Source of the DNA: Trichocladium uniseriatum
Lineage: Eukaryota > Ascomycota > Sordariomycetes > Sordariales > Chaetomiaceae
Direction: 5' to 3'
DNA: 64,000 bases
Assembly (NCBI GenBank): GCA_017139535.1
Contig: WOUO01000005.1
Location: 248,001 to 312,000 of the forward strand
Below the pieces are notes generated by a model, which made no database searches, was not told the DNA's origin, and saw nothing but the letters and a program-made list of their open reading frames with translations. Positions 8,727-20,271 of this stretch are shown here, one piece after another (within the stretch, counting starts at the first letter, position 1; the number at the start of each line of letters is the position of its first letter). Both the position numbers and the translations under genes were made by a program.

Positions 8727-11276
8727 TTAAGAATAACTCCCGACCTGCTGCAAAAGCCACCCCTCGGGCATCCCGCCCCAAAACAGGTTCCCATTGTCCA
8801 CCGGCACCATCTCCTCGGTGCCGTGCGCAAACTGGTCGATCCCGCCCGGCGCCAGGTTCCACGGCATCGACTGGTTCTGCTCGAGGTAGACGGCCACCTC
8901 GCCCGAGCTGTAGGCCGGCAGCTTGGGGATGGCCGTGAGCGCCGAGTGGTGCGGGTGCTGCTGGTGCGGCATCTGCGGGCTGGGCATGGCGCCCGAGGAC
9001 TGCGAGGGCGAGTGCTGCTGCTGGTGGAGGTGCTGCGGCGGCTGTTGCGAGCCCAGGGGCAGGGGCAGGGGCTGCTGCTGCTGCGGCTGCTGGAAGCGCC
9101 AGAGGGTCGAGGCGGCGGCCTCTGCGGCGGCTTCGTCGGGATGGGTCGGGTGCTGGTGGGCGCTGTTGATCGGGGTGAAGGACATGGAGGTGGAGCGTGG
9201 CGTCTTGGCGTGGTCCGTGTGGTGGCTGCTCTCGGGGCCGACCGAGGAGCCCGGCTCGACGGTGCTGTCGCGCGACGAGCTAGGCTTTTCTTCGTCGACG
9301 GCCAGGATCTCGCCATTGTTGACCACCTTGAACGCCTGTTGCTTCCATTCCTCCAAACCGCCGCCTCCCAGGCGCACGCTCAGCTTGCCATCGCTCATCG
9401 GGTTCCGCTTGCCCGTGTGCCTCTCGTAATCCTGCTTGACCGTGTCGTAGTAGCACGTCATTTCGCGAAAGTAGGCGACGTACGTCTCGGCCATCTTGAG
9501 CCAGACCGACATGTGGTTGAGCATCTTGTATGTCAGCCCCGTTGGCCCGTGCTTGGTCACGTCCAACTCGCCATTAAAGTCCTGCTTTGGTAGCATGTGG
9601 CCCTTGGTATCCATCTGGGGGAAGTGGACCGCGTAGATGCCGACAAAGGCGGCGGTCCAGACGGCAAAGAGGACGAGGGACGACAGGGGCAGCTTGTCGC
9701 GGCAGATCTCGGTGAGGTCGACAATCTCCTTGGCCGCGTGGAAGATCTCCTCGGCGCTGGTTTCCCAGAAACCGGGGGGTTCCTGGCCGGCCGGGAACGT
9801 GGGCTCGTCGAGCGGGCCGACCGGGCTGTCGCAGAGAATCGGGATGAAGGGGATGAACTCGCGATGCAGCATGATCCTGCACACGGAGCCGAGCATGTGG
9901 AGCGAGACATAGACGCTGCTGGCCTGGTGGTTCTCGTGCTTGTAGTAGTTGCTGTCCGACCACCTAAAGTGGTCCGGAAGCTCCCCGTAGAAGGCGTTGA
10001 GCTTCTCGCGCAGCTGGTAAAAGGTCGAGTCGGGAGACCATGGGGGTTGCTCTTCTGTGAAGCGGCCGCCCGAGAAGCTCCACTTGGAGATCTCCCCCCA
10101 CAGGTCGACGAGACGGACGAAGCGGCCGAGGACGCTGTCAGAGATTTTGAGGTTATTCTGCAACCCCGGCGCCGGCGCCGGCTTCAAAAAACCGGTATAC
10201 ACCTCCTCCGAGAGGTCGAACGAGACCTCGGAACACGGCAGCTGGATCTGCAGGTCCTCGGAACGGATCGTCGAGACGCGGTCCTTGCCGCAGCCCAGCA
10301 GGCGGTCCAGGATCAGGCAGCTGAACATGGTGCGCCTCCGGATCTCCTTGGCGATGATCCTCTGGCCCGTGGGCATGGTCTGCTGCGTCGGCTTGAGGTG
10401 CCGATTCCGAAAGATCTTGCCGGGCTGCCTGTCGCCATCGCCGAGGCCCAAGGCCTGGGCCATTCGGATGGCGACACCGACGTACATCCAGGCCGCCATG
10501 CCGCCGACTCTGGGCCGCGCCTGGCTCCATTCGTAGAGTCCCAGCATCAGAAAAGCCTGGACACGCTCGACCGAGGCCACGGTCATGCTCATCCGGAGGC
10601 CGCCGAGTGCCTTGGTGAGGACGTCGGCATAGTACTCCGAGGCGCTCGAGGCGTCCGAGGGCGAGCCGGGCGGCCGCGTCTTGGTAAGGGGCGACACGAG
10701 CTCGCTGTTCCTGCGGGCCGTGACGTACGAGACCAGCGTGTTGTGGAAGCGCGCCGTCAGCGTGAGGATGCCCAACAGCACCAGGTTGAACTCGGGCGAC
10801 GTGTCGCTGGGCTTGGCCCGGAACCTGCTGCCGAGCTTCTCCTTGAGCGTCGCGAGGTGCAGAAACGGCAGCTCGGTCGCAAAGTGCAGCCTGTAAATGT
10901 CAAAGAGCTGGTTCCAGACCGTCTCGGTGAGGTACTTGGCCGAGAGGACGTCCTCGGCGAGCACGGAGCCGGGAACGCCCTCGGCCAGCCTGACAACGTC
11001 TTCGGTCCTCCGCGGGCGCTTCCGCTCCGAGCCCTGCTCCATCTTGGGGCCCGTGGGCGGCTCGGACCGCTTCGGCGGGGCCGCCACGACGTCGGGGTAG
11101 GTGCACTCCTTGCCATTCCGGATACACGTCTCGCAAGGGGCGATGCCGCCATTGTTGTTGCACTTGATCTTGGACTTGCGGCAACGGTGGCAGGCGATGC
11201 TGGACCGCAGCGGGGCCCGCTTGATGCCCTTTTTGAAGTCGACGGCACCCGGACTAGCGGGGCTGACCGCCATCAT
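8727..11276 (-). CDS. Zn(II)2Cys6 fungal transcription factor
   Basis: From the first in-frame ATG (11276) the protein has 849 residues in one exon. Near residue 29 lies a Zn2Cys6 cluster with spacing C-x2-C-x6-C-x8-C-x2-C-x6-C (start ACHRCRKSKIKC). A fungal-specific transcription factor middle domain follows (about 100-560), including AAWMYVGVAIRMAQALGL and RRRTMFSCLILDRLLG. The C-terminus is low-complexity, rich in Gln, Pro and His, as in activation domains. It should bind DNA in the nucleus, but no target or pathway is shown. The same frame stays open 152 codons upstream of this ATG, to about 11732, with protein-like sequence (for example ASLQSILSPPEP). An acceptor-like TTTGCATCAG at about 11630-11620 suggests that an upstream coding exon is missing from this model. 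The domain call is confident and the start is not. Confidence 0.88.
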   Translation of the reverse strand: MMAVSPASPGAVDFKKGIKRAPLRSSIACHRCRKSKIKCNNNGGIAPCETCIRNGKECTYPDVVAAPPKRSEPPTGPKMEQGSERKRPRRTEDVVRLAEGVPGSVLAEDVLSAKYLTETVWNQLFDIYRLHFATELPFLHLATLKEKLGSRFRAKPSDTSPEFNLVLLGILTLTARFHNTLVSYVTARRNSELVSPLTKTRPPGSPSDASSASEYYADVLTKALGGLRMSMTVASVERVQAFLMLGLYEWSQARPRVGGMAAWMYVGVAIRMAQALGLGDGDRQPGKIFRNRHLKPTQQTMPTGQRIIAKEIRRRTMFSCLILDRLLGCGKDRVSTIRSEDLQIQLPCSEVSFDLSEEVYTGFLKPAPAPGLQNNLKISDSVLGRFVRLVDLWGEISKWSFSGGRFTEEQPPWSPDSTFYQLREKLNAFYGELPDHFRWSDSNYYKHENHQASSVYVSLHMLGSVCRIMLHREFIPFIPILCDSPVGPLDEPTFPAGQEPPGFWETSAEEIFHAAKEIVDLTEICRDKLPLSSLVLFAVWTAAFVGIYAVHFPQMDTKGHMLPKQDFNGELDVTKHGPTGLTYKMLNHMSVWLKMAETYVAYFREMTCYYDTVKQDYERHTGKRNPMSDGKLSVRLGGGGLEEWKQQAFKVVNNGEILAVDEEKPSSSRDSTVEPGSSVGPESSHHTDHAKTPRSTSMSFTPINSAHQHPTHPDEAAAEAAASTLWRFQQPQQQQPLPLPLGSQQPPQHLHQQQHSPSQSSGAMPSPQMPHQQHPHHSALTAIPKLPAYSSGEVAVYLEQNQSMPWNLAPGGIDQFAHGTEEMVPVDNGNLFWGGMPEGWLLQQVGSYS

Positions 11277-14200
11277 TGTAGCCGGACCGGGGGACCTGTT
11301 GTCATCGTCGAGGGCGGCGGTCCCGGCGGCGGCGAGGCCCTGGGTGCGGACCGCGGCTACCGCGGCGGGGCGCGGCGGGCTGTGGGGGAGCGGTTGGCGT
11401 ATGTTGGGCAGGCGGTCGGGAGGGGGAGGGGGCGGCGCAGGCGGGCGGGCCTGGTCGATGGGCGCATCGGGCGCCGGCGCGGAGAAGGCGTCGTGGAACT
11501 TCCTCTTCGGGGTGGGATGCTGTGCGGAAGTGGGCGTTGCGATCGCCGCATCGGCGTCGGGCGGCTCGGGAGGGGAGAGGATGGACTGGAGGGAAGCAAT
11601 CGTGACGGCGGGTTGGGTCTCGCGAGGGACCCCCTGATGCAAACACAAGGGAGACGAGGCCTGCCCTGGCCACACTGCACAGTGCAACAGGCGGCGGCTG
11701 CAGAGACCGCTCGGCGGTGGCGATGCGGGCACGGGACGGGAGGGCCGAGACTCGACGTTCGGTCGGAGCTGGTCGGGCGGACCGCGAGCGACGGGACTAA
11801 ATACGTAGGCTCAAGGCGACGCTACCGGGCGGGAGAGCGAGCGACGGCAAAAATGACAGCACCAGCGAGGGCAGGGTCAGGGGCAGCACAGCAGGGCGCA
11901 CGGAGGGCGGGCGACGGTGTTTGGCGTCGAGCGAAATGAGTCGCCGGGACGGGCCTGGCTACGAGCTGGCAGGGACGGGCGTTTGCGCAGCGTGTGACGG
12001 CATCCACCAATGGTGCAGGTAGCCGTTGGGTGGGCAGCCGGACGAGTGAGTGGCCACAGAGTGCGAGGTCGTGCCGAGGCGGAGCAACCAATGTGACGCG
12101 GAAACGTTGCTGGCAAATTCTCGGGGTGCGCGACGGGAGACGGGAGCAAGAGATGCGGGATCGCGCGGTGTTGGGGGAAGGACCAGTTGAAGACGGCTGA
12201 GGGCAGGGGCTGAGACGGGCTGCAGCGGTGCAGTGGTGCAGGCAAACAGAAAACCGGCGGGCGGAAAGTGGAACGCGGAAAGGGAAACACGGGTCTGCAC
12301 ACAAAACGATGCGTCGGTAGCGTCGGTAGTGTCGGCAACGTCGGCAGCGCGGGGGTCCGGAATCCGGATGTGCTCCACGTCGAGGATAAATGATGGCAGG
12401 TTCCAAGTTGTTGGTCGAGGTCAATCACGAAGGCAATCGGGTCGAGACCGGGATGAGATCCTCTGGGACGCGGGAAGAAGATGCAAAGAGTGGCGCTTTG
12501 CGGTCTTTTATTTGAGAGGCCGATGGCTCGGTACCTAAACCTCGATAACCACGGAGCTTCGGCTGCTCTAGTGCGGCGGGGAGAGCCAAGCTCAGTGGCT
12601 CCTTCTGCTTCCCGGTGTCCTGGAACGAACGGCTCGGAGCGCCGTCTCTTCAGGTTGGTTGGTCAGGGCGCTCCTCTTTCCTTCTTCCATTGGAAAAAAG
12701 AAAGTGCTCGACAAACCCCCCTCTGGCGAGAGCAAGCTGGAAATTTACGTTTTCCTGTGCTCATGCTAGTCCTGCAGGCCACTGCATCGAGCCAATTGTG
12801 AGATGCTCTCGGCGAGCCGAACAAGCCCATCGCGATGCCTTGCTTGCACCAGCGGCTTGGCATCGCATGCACTCCCAACGGAAGCACCCACCATCCCACA
12901 CCCCGCCCCCGCTGGACTTCCCAAACGCCCAACAAACGAGAAACAAGAAACAGGAGAAGCGACCAGCAGCCATCCCTACGATGCATGTTTTGCGTCGACC
13001 CGCGCGGGCAGGAAGCATCGGCACGCAGGCACAGTCGCACCATGACCCAGCACTCGATCGGCAGAACCTGCTCAACAGGCTCGAGCACCGCATCCTGTTC
13101 ATCTCTGCCGGGCCCGACGGCAAGTGGGACAAGGGCCACCTGGGGGTGCGTGTACGCCTCCGCTGCAGTGCAACACCAATGTATGGCCTCTTGTGGGACA
13201 TTGGCAAGGCGAGGCCGTAGCATCTCGGGCAAGGAGAGGCATCCACGCACCCTGGTGTGATACGTACGATACTACGGATGCAAAGGGAAACGAGACAGAA
13301 ACGGCCTTCATCCCTGGCAAGCATTGCTGAGTCTGCGGCCCTGTTTGGTTCCAAACGGCGTCATCTCGAGTTCCCGGGAAGCCTCCCCCTGTTGGCTGCA
13401 TTCAATCGGTTGCCACGATCAGATTGCTGGAGCAGGTTGGGGGCATTGCAGAGGCCCCAGCACGCACTCGCTCAGAATTGTGGGGCCGCCGCTTTGCGAC
13501 CGGCAAGAGCGGGTGTGGCCCGCCGCAGCAGAATGGGAGCCGATTCGGGATCGTCTGCAGCCACTCGGCCCCAGCTGCGTCTCTGATTCGACCCAGCAGA
13601 GCACGGTTCCCGATGTCGCCGTGTCGAGCGAATGCCGCCAACCACACTGACCGTCCGACAGAGATCCAGATTTGCGCGAGTCGTCCGGAATTACCTCACT
13701 TGGGCCTCCCTCCTGCGGCATGCGAGCTCCGGTGGGTCAACCGCTCGGGAGCAGAGATCTCGGGACGCTGCACAAACATAAAGGGTCAGCCAAGGCGTGC
13801 AGGGAACCACCCAAACGCGAAAATGGCCGGCAGTGTGACCAAAGTGCGACGCGACCAGGCCCTTTCTCCCTGCTCCCGCAGGTTCGAGCTTTGGACATGA
13901 CGGGACACGGCGGGGATACGACGGAGTGCAAACGCTCTGCTTCTCTGGGATCTGCGAAGCAACAGCCCGCGACACGGCACGGCAGCAGACATAATTACCC
14001 AGAATCATCCTGTGCGCAGTCTCATCTTGGTGCAGTCAAGACGATGCCGGGGCTGCGAGCGCCACGTGAGGCCTAGAGTTGGTGGCGTACGTCCATCCGG
14101 CAACCCTCATGGCGGCATGGCCGGGCATCCACGTGCGGCTGCTAGCCCTGTTCGTCGCCGTGAAATTTCTCGCCGTCGACCCTGAGCGATAAGGTTGTCT

Positions 14201-14605
14201 GAATCCTCGAAGCTCATGATTTCAAACATCCCAACGGTGGCGGATGCAAGCTTGCTGGGCGCGCCAATGACGTCGCTTCCGCTCATGCCAGAGACTCGAG
14301 AGGCCTCGCGTGTGCTCCACACAGCAGGCTGCTTTAAGCGCCTGGGGCCGCGGGGTGATGGGCAGTTGCTATTTTGAACTCATGGAACAAACCAACCCCG
14401 CCTTGTCGAAATTGTGTCATTGAAATCATCTGTTGGTACGGAGAGTGTCTGGTTTTAGTATCGAAACCGTGCTTTTGAAGAATCGAACGGCGAAAAGAGC
14501 ATCGCACAAACCGCGGGACGTCAAATCCTCCCAAGCTTCGATCACCCCGCATCGGCGCATTATCTTGGCCAACTGATCGCATCTCGAGCGCAAAAGCCTG
14601 CGAAA
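11277..14605. other. Long upstream/intergenic region
   Basis: This is about 3.3 kb between the transcription factor (-) and the senescence-domain gene (+). The part at 11277-11640 is probably translated as N-terminal sequence of the factor. The rest holds short overlapping open frames of up to about 200 codons in several frames, with Arg/Pro/Ser-rich translations and no domain, so I support no gene there. A long 5' leader or regulatory region for the factor is plausible. Confidence 0.4.
12311..12346. repeat. Imperfect 9-bp tandem repeat, four copies
   Basis: The units are GCGTCGGTA twice, then GTGTCGGCA and ACGTCGGCA, about 1 kb upstream of the first in-frame ATG of the Zn2Cys6 factor. Confidence 0.85.
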
Positions 14606-16258
14606 ATGGCATCAGGACACAATGTGAGGCCCCAACTCGACGGAGTCAAGGCGTGGACTAACAATGGCGCCCACAGGATCCGAGGCTGCTGTACGCCATC
14701 AATGGCGTGTCGGCATACCACATCGTCAACGGCAGGGAAGAGCCGCTCACGCCCGCTGGCCCGCAGACGCTGTCCCTGCTGATGGTTCCGACGACCTCTA
14801 CCTTCGCCGACCCCGCCCTTGATGCCGACACGGCTTCCGCAGAGCAGGACTTCTACCTCCACCTCCACCTCCCCCCAGAACTCGACCTGCCGCTCCCGGC
14901 CACGACGCAGATCTACCACCAGCCGCCGACCAGCTACCTGATCCCGCGGTGGGACCTCGGCCCGGACAGCGGTGCCTTTACGAGGATCGAGTTCCCGTCG
15001 GTGGAGAGCCGGAAGGGAATCCAGGAGGACGTGGACACTTTCGAGACCATTCTCGCGCAGTGTACCGCGTTCCTCGAGAGAGCGCCGCCGCCCAAGATTG
15101 GCAAGGATGAGCGTCTTTGGTGGGAGGGCAATGGCGAGAAGAGGGCCTCGGCGTCCAAGAAGGCAGCGGCAGGAGAGGAACTGCCAGCGTACAACCCGGC
15201 CGACTTCAAGCCGGGCGAGGGATACGCGCGGGGAAGCCATAGCGCGGCCGCGCCCGGGCAGATTGTGCTGGTCGACGAGGAAGACGGCAGCGTGATTGGA
15301 GAGCTCTCTGAGGGTTTCCAGGTCGTCGAGGACAGCGCGCTGAAGCCGGGATCAAAAGGTTCGTTCACACCAGACCTCTGACGTCATATCTAACCGCGCC
15401 CTAGATCCCGTCGAGATCACGCTCCCTGCAGAGGGCGGGCAAAACATCAATGTCGCGCCCATATCGGCCGAGCTGTACGCAGCCGAGCTCCACCCGGCGT
15501 ACAAAAAGTCGTTCCTCGTGTCCAATGCCTCGGCCGCGTCGCGGCTCATCATCACGGGCTCCGACATGGTCGCCAAGCTGCTGCAGAACCAAGCCGACAC
15601 CTTCACCAAGAAGACGCAGCCGGCCACCAAGCCCATGACGTTCAAGCCGTCCACGCGCGAGCACATCCGGCGCATCAGCACCTTCACCGGCGGCGCGGCC
15701 AGCTTGTCGGCCAAGACGGTCGGGCAGATCACAAAGGTGGCGCAAAACTGGGGTGCGACGCTCGGCGGCCACGGCAAGGATAAGGGCTCGACACGCAAGG
15801 GGTTCGGCCCCGATGGCAAGCCGCTGACCACATACAAACCGGGTCTGCTCAACAAGAGCATGATGGCCTTTTCGACCGTCATGGACGGCGTCGAGCAAGC
15901 CGGGCGCAACCTGCTCGCGACAACGTCGGACGCCGCGACAACGGTGGCGACGCACAGGTGGGGCCCCGAAGCCGGCGATGTGACGCGGAGCTTCGGCGGC
16001 GGCGTCAAGAATGTCGGGCTGGTTTACATTGACGTGACGGGCGTGTCGCGCAGGGCGATCCTCAAGAGCGTGGCCAAGGGCATGGTGGTCGGCCGGACCG
16101 AGACGGGCGACCAGATTATCGTCGGGGGAGGGGACGGCGGGGCGGCGCCCGCGGGTCAGGGCGCCCAGGCCCAGCTCCAAGATGCGCAGTCGATCAGTGC
16201 CATGAGTGTCGCCGAAGGCAAGCAGCCGGCGAGTGCGCTGAACGGGCGGTATAAGTGA
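14606..16258 (+). CDS. Senescence/spartin-domain protein
   Basis: Three exons (14606-14623, 14677-15358, 15405-16258) give 517 residues; the first exon has only six codons (MASGHN). The C-terminal half, about residues 235-480, matches the senescence domain (PF06911) of plant senescence proteins and animal spartin. Visible pieces are SRLIITGSDMVAKLLQ, EHIRRISTFTGGAASLSAKT and a Gly/Ala-rich amphipathic segment around ALLNKSMMAFSTVMDGVEQAG-like sequence. Spartin-type proteins associate with lipid droplets and endosomes; a similar role here is inference. The N-terminal part (LLYAINGVSAYHIVNG, then polar loops) is typical of the fungal homologues. The introns have GTGAGG/CTAAC/CAG and GTTCGT/CTAAC/TAG signals, and joining them gives a continuous protein. 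Confidence 0.82.
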
Positions 16259-16727
16259 GGGGGGTTGGGTGATGGCTGGGGTTGGAGATTGGTCGAGATT
16301 TGGAGTTGTGTCTTGTTATGTTTAGTTATCAATTACGGAGTCTGGAGCGTGCAGATGAATCTCAGAGTGAGAGGAGGGAGTTGTGAAGTGCTGGGGGATT
16401 TCAATGCTTCGAGTCTTGCTCGCTAGGAATTATTACGTAATCAATACCAGGTTCTCCAAAATTTCGAGTGGCTCCGACGCGTGCACGCGGACCAACCTGA
16501 ACGACAGCTCCCGCTCCCGCTCCCACTTCAGCACCCGGACAGCACCCGGACAGCACCGTTCAACGAGTCGCGATTCTTCACAGCACTTGCGGCCCGGTGC
16601 CACACCAACCAATCGTACGCGTGCAGTTTTGTGCGGTGAGCATCTACACACCGGATCGCTCAATTGAACAAAGCCGACCACCAAAGCACTTTGACCAACA
16701 GCCCCGCCCCGTCGCATCTTTGCCGCC
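16259..16727. other. Intergenic between tandem plus-strand genes
   Basis: This stretch holds the 3' UTR of the senescence-domain gene and the promoter of the Arp9-like gene. A short direct duplication (ACCCGGACAGC, twice) lies at about 16535-16557. Nothing else is supported. Confidence 0.5.
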
Positions 16728-18851
16728 ATGTCGAGCCAGACCAAATGGCGCGAGGAGCAGGTGCTCGTCATCTGCCCCGGCAGCCAGACCACCCTCGCCC
16801 AGGTCGGCTGCAACGAGCTCACACCCCCCGCCTTCCGCTTCCCGACGCGCATGTTTAAGGACCCCGAGTCGGACGACTGGCGGCCCCACCACACCTACAA
16901 GCGCAAGAAGCAGACGCCAGGCGCGGGCGGTGACGAGTGGGAGTATGTCGAGGACATTGACTCGACCGAGGGCGCCGTGTATCCCATCCAGGGTGAGTCT
17001 GGGCCAATGCGATGTCCCATTGGCGCGCCGGCGCATTGTTAACACATCCCCTCCAGGCGGCCACATCGCCAACATGGACGCCTTCCTCGCCTTTCTCGAA
17101 CACGTCCACGCCCAGCTCACCACCACCTACCACAACACGCCCATCATGCTTATGGCATCGCCGCAGTGGACGCGCCCCGACTGCGAGGCTATTGCGCGCT
17201 ACATCTTTGAGAAGACCAGGACGCCCGCCCTGTGCTTGATCCACAGCGGCATCGCGACCCAGTTCGGCCTCAAGTGGCCCAACATGACGGTAATTGACGT
17301 GGGTTACGAAAAGGTCGACGTGACGTGCATTTACGACGGCCGCGTCGTCTCGCACAAGGATGTGGGCCAGCAGCCCGGCGGCGGCGAGGGGGAGATTAGT
17401 GGTGGGGAGGTGTTCACCCGCCGGCTAAAGCAGCTGCTCGAGGACAAGGGGTTCGACTATGAGATGGCGGAGCAGCTCAAGAAGAGCGCCATCTGCGAGG
17501 TGCTGCCGTATGCGCCAGAGAGCCCGGAGCTTATGGACCTGCCGGTCGAGACTGGCGCGGCCGCGGCAGCGGTATCGGGCTCGGCAGCCGAGGGGCCCAA
17601 GGTTGTGGAGCCGGGTCGGAGTTACGCGGCCGTCGACGACGATGTGGGCACCAACGGCGACACCAAGGAAGCCGACGATGATGGCGTGCTGGATGTTGCC
17701 AACATTGTCGCGACCGGGCAGACAAGAGAGTTCCTGGCCAAGAAGGAAAAGGAAAAGGCGGAAAAGGCGGCCAAGGGCGGGAGAAAAGGCAAGGACAAGG
17801 AAGGCGGTGATGCCGCCGCGGGCAAGGCGGTCAGGCTGCCCAACTCGAAGAGGGTCCGCAACCTGTTCCACTACGAGGAGCTGGTGACGGAGGAAGCCCC
17901 GGTCGCGCCGCCGGCGAAGGAAAACGGCAACGATGCCGCCGTAACCGATGCCGCTGCTGCCGCGGCAGGGGATGCTGCCACCACAACTGAAGACGCACCC
18001 AAGACAGAACAGGCAGAGCCCGCCCCCCAACCTGAGGCGGCAGCCGCGACAGAACGGGTAACAAAGCGCGTCCGCCGCGACATCGAAGTCGGTCTCGAGC
18101 GCTTCCAGTTTGCGGACCGCCAGCAGATCGACCGCATCGTCTCGGCCATCTACCGCGCCGTCCAAGAAATCGAAGATATGTACATGCGCCCTGGCTGCTG
18201 GGAGAACCTCGTCTTTGTCGGCAACGGCGCCCGCATCCGCGGCCTCCGCGACAACATCCTCCAGACCCTCCAGGCCCGCCACCTCGTCTCCCCCAGCTCC
18301 GCCACCATGTTCACCTCGGAGCTGCCCTCCAACATCGGCACCCCCTCGGGGACCGGCTCCCAGACCCCGACCTCGTCCTTTGCCGGCGTCCCGCCCCACC
18401 AGCTCCCCACCTCCGGCGGCGTCAACCCCCTCCTGCAGGCTGCCACCACCGCCGCCAGCCTCGGCGTCCCCGGCGGCGGCAACCCCAACGTCGCCGCGTC
18501 GAACGCGGGCGGCGACGCGGCCGGCCCGGGCACCAGCCACCACTTCCACAGCCAGACGCCGACCAACATCCGGCTGGCGCCGCTGCCGGCGTACCTGACC
18601 GAGTGGACCAAACACGGCTTCGAGGAGGCCATGTTCCTGGGCGCGCAGGTCGCCGCGCGCCTGGCGTTTTGCATACACAACCTGGACGCGCAGGGCGTGG
18701 AGGCGCAGCGGTTGATGAGTTTGAGCCGGGTGGATTATAAGTGAGTTTTCTTTGTCTTGGAGTGGCGTGATTGGGAAGAGATTGCTAACGTGTGCTGTGC
18801 TGCAGTGAGCTTGGGCCAAAGGGGATTCGGTCGCATTCCATGCTGGGGTGA
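16728..18851 (+). CDS. arp9: Actin-related protein Arp9-like, chromatin remodeller subunit
   Basis: Exons 16728-16992, 17057-18740 and 18806-18851 give 664 residues. The N-terminus (VLVICPGSQTTLAQVG, FRFPTRMF) and the GGHIANMDAFLAFLEHVH and PIMLMASPQWTRPDCEAIA segments follow the actin fold as it appears in fungal Arp9. Arp9 is a non-motor subunit of SWI/SNF- and RSC-type ATP-dependent remodelling complexes in the nucleus. VIDVGYEKVDVTCIYDGR corresponds to the second phosphate-binding loop. The actin core is interrupted by a long acidic, Lys- and Ala-rich insert (about residues 320-450) and by a second Gly/Pro/Ser-rich insert before the C-terminal subdomain. The last exon of 15 codons (NELGPKGIRSHSMLG) completes the usual Arp C-terminus. 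Assignment to Arp9 rather than another divergent Arp is likely but not certain. Confidence 0.8.
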
Positions 18852-19384
18852 GCTTAGTCAGGGGAGGCGAGGCAGGTAGACGGGTCGGCTTGTAGTGTGG
18901 TCGGGTATTGGCTAGGGTATCCGCTGGTTCCTTTGGAGTTTCGGGGTAAAAGTGGTTTTTAGGAGCGGATTCGGAGAGGGCTGGCGCAGCTATAGGATGT
19001 TGTTTTTGTCTGCTGTTAATTACATCGGCTCGAACGCCGTTGGACGGGAGGTTGTGGCTTGATCAGTCGCCATTGATACGCAAGGGCCATCTATATGCAT
19101 CTAAACTGGTTTATATAGCCTAGAAGTCGGCCAAGGTCTTGTTTGTCATACGCAGGCATCGTCGTCTACTCAGAGAGGAAAAGGGGTAAACAAACCGGCA
19201 GGGTTAGGGTTCTCGAGTCCCCTGGACGACCAACTCCGCACTTCTGCCTCTAGACATCGTGAGTCACCTCACTCGCTCCTCGATCCTCTTCGCTCTAAAG
19301 AAGCTGCCGGTACGAATCCGTCTGTACCCAAACTACCACGACGCCATCCCTCTGTTCCCCGACCCAGAACGCATCCACAACACT
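18852..19384. other. Promoter region of the RidA gene
   Basis: This stretch carries the 3' flank of the Arp9-like gene and the upstream region of the RidA-family gene. No further feature is supported. Confidence 0.5.
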
Positions 19385-20008
19385 ATGGCCTCCCGCAAAC
19401 TCATCTCGTCCGGCTCGGCCTTTGAGTCCCAGATCGGCTACTCCCGCGCCATCGTCTCGGGCGATATGGTCTTTGTGTCGGGCTGCACGGGGTGCGTCTT
19501 TTCCTTCGATCCTTCTTCCCCCCCCCCTTTGTAAAACGGACCCCACCCGTCAGGTTGAACCGCTAGTAGCCGCCAACGACGCCGAGGACAAGGGACAGGA
19601 AGCTCCTGGACACTGTCTGGTAGGCTTCATACTTCGAGTACATGCAGCTAACGGTGAACATGACAAGCTACGACTACAAAACGGGCGCCATCTCCGACGA
19701 CGTGGCCGAGCAGGCCGAGCAGTGCATGCAAAATATTGCGTCTGCGCTCGCCGAGGCCGGGTGCGAGGTCAAGGATGTGGTCAGGGTGCGGTATATTCTA
19801 CCCGAGCGGACCGATTTCCCAAAGACGTGGTAGGTGCTCAACTATTCTGGAAGCAGCGAGAGTATATGAGCATGTGCTAAGGAGCTGTAGGCCGGTCCTG
19901 CAAAAGTGGCTTGGCGACGTCCGGCCGGCGGCGACGATGATCCAGGCTGGGCTGATGGAGGAGGCGATGAAGATTGAGATTGAGGTGACGGCAAAGAAGG
20001 AGGCGTGA
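19385..20008 (+). CDS. RidA/YjgF/YER057c family protein
   Basis: Three exons (19385-19491, 19668-19829, 19891-20008) give 128 residues, the normal size for this family. RidA proteins are small trimeric enamine/imine deaminases that remove reactive intermediates made by PLP enzymes. The sequence has the usual opening SGDMVFVSG, then YDYKTGAISDDVAEQ, the conserved Arg in DVVRVRYIL and the closing PAATMIQAGL. Some family members lack deaminase activity, so the reaction is inferred. The first intron is 176 nt, long for this window, and ends at an AAG acceptor after a CTAAC branch motif; the second uses GTAGGT. No targeting signal is visible, so a cytosolic location is likely. Confidence 0.87.
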
Positions 20009-20271
20009 ATACGCAGCGAGGGCTGCGTGATGTGCTCATATATACCACGGCTAATAATCTATGTGCCCCTGCCCATCTCCCAAACCAGCAACAATTACGA
20101 GATATACGACGGCGTCATTACAACTGTGCCTATCCAACAAGCCGCAGCGGAATACAAAAAGAAGTTGGTATACGCAGCCACACGAACCTTCAAAGGAACG
20201 ACCCAAGCCTACAATCGAATCACCGGCAACGCCCAAACCAACCCATTGCTCCGTGTAGACTCAAAACCCAC

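Noticed and set aside
9597..11939. Very long plus-strand frame opposite the transcription factor (780 codons)
   Set aside because: It is the complement of a real, domain-bearing gene in GC-rich sequence; its Arg/Gly/Leu-rich translation has no domain.
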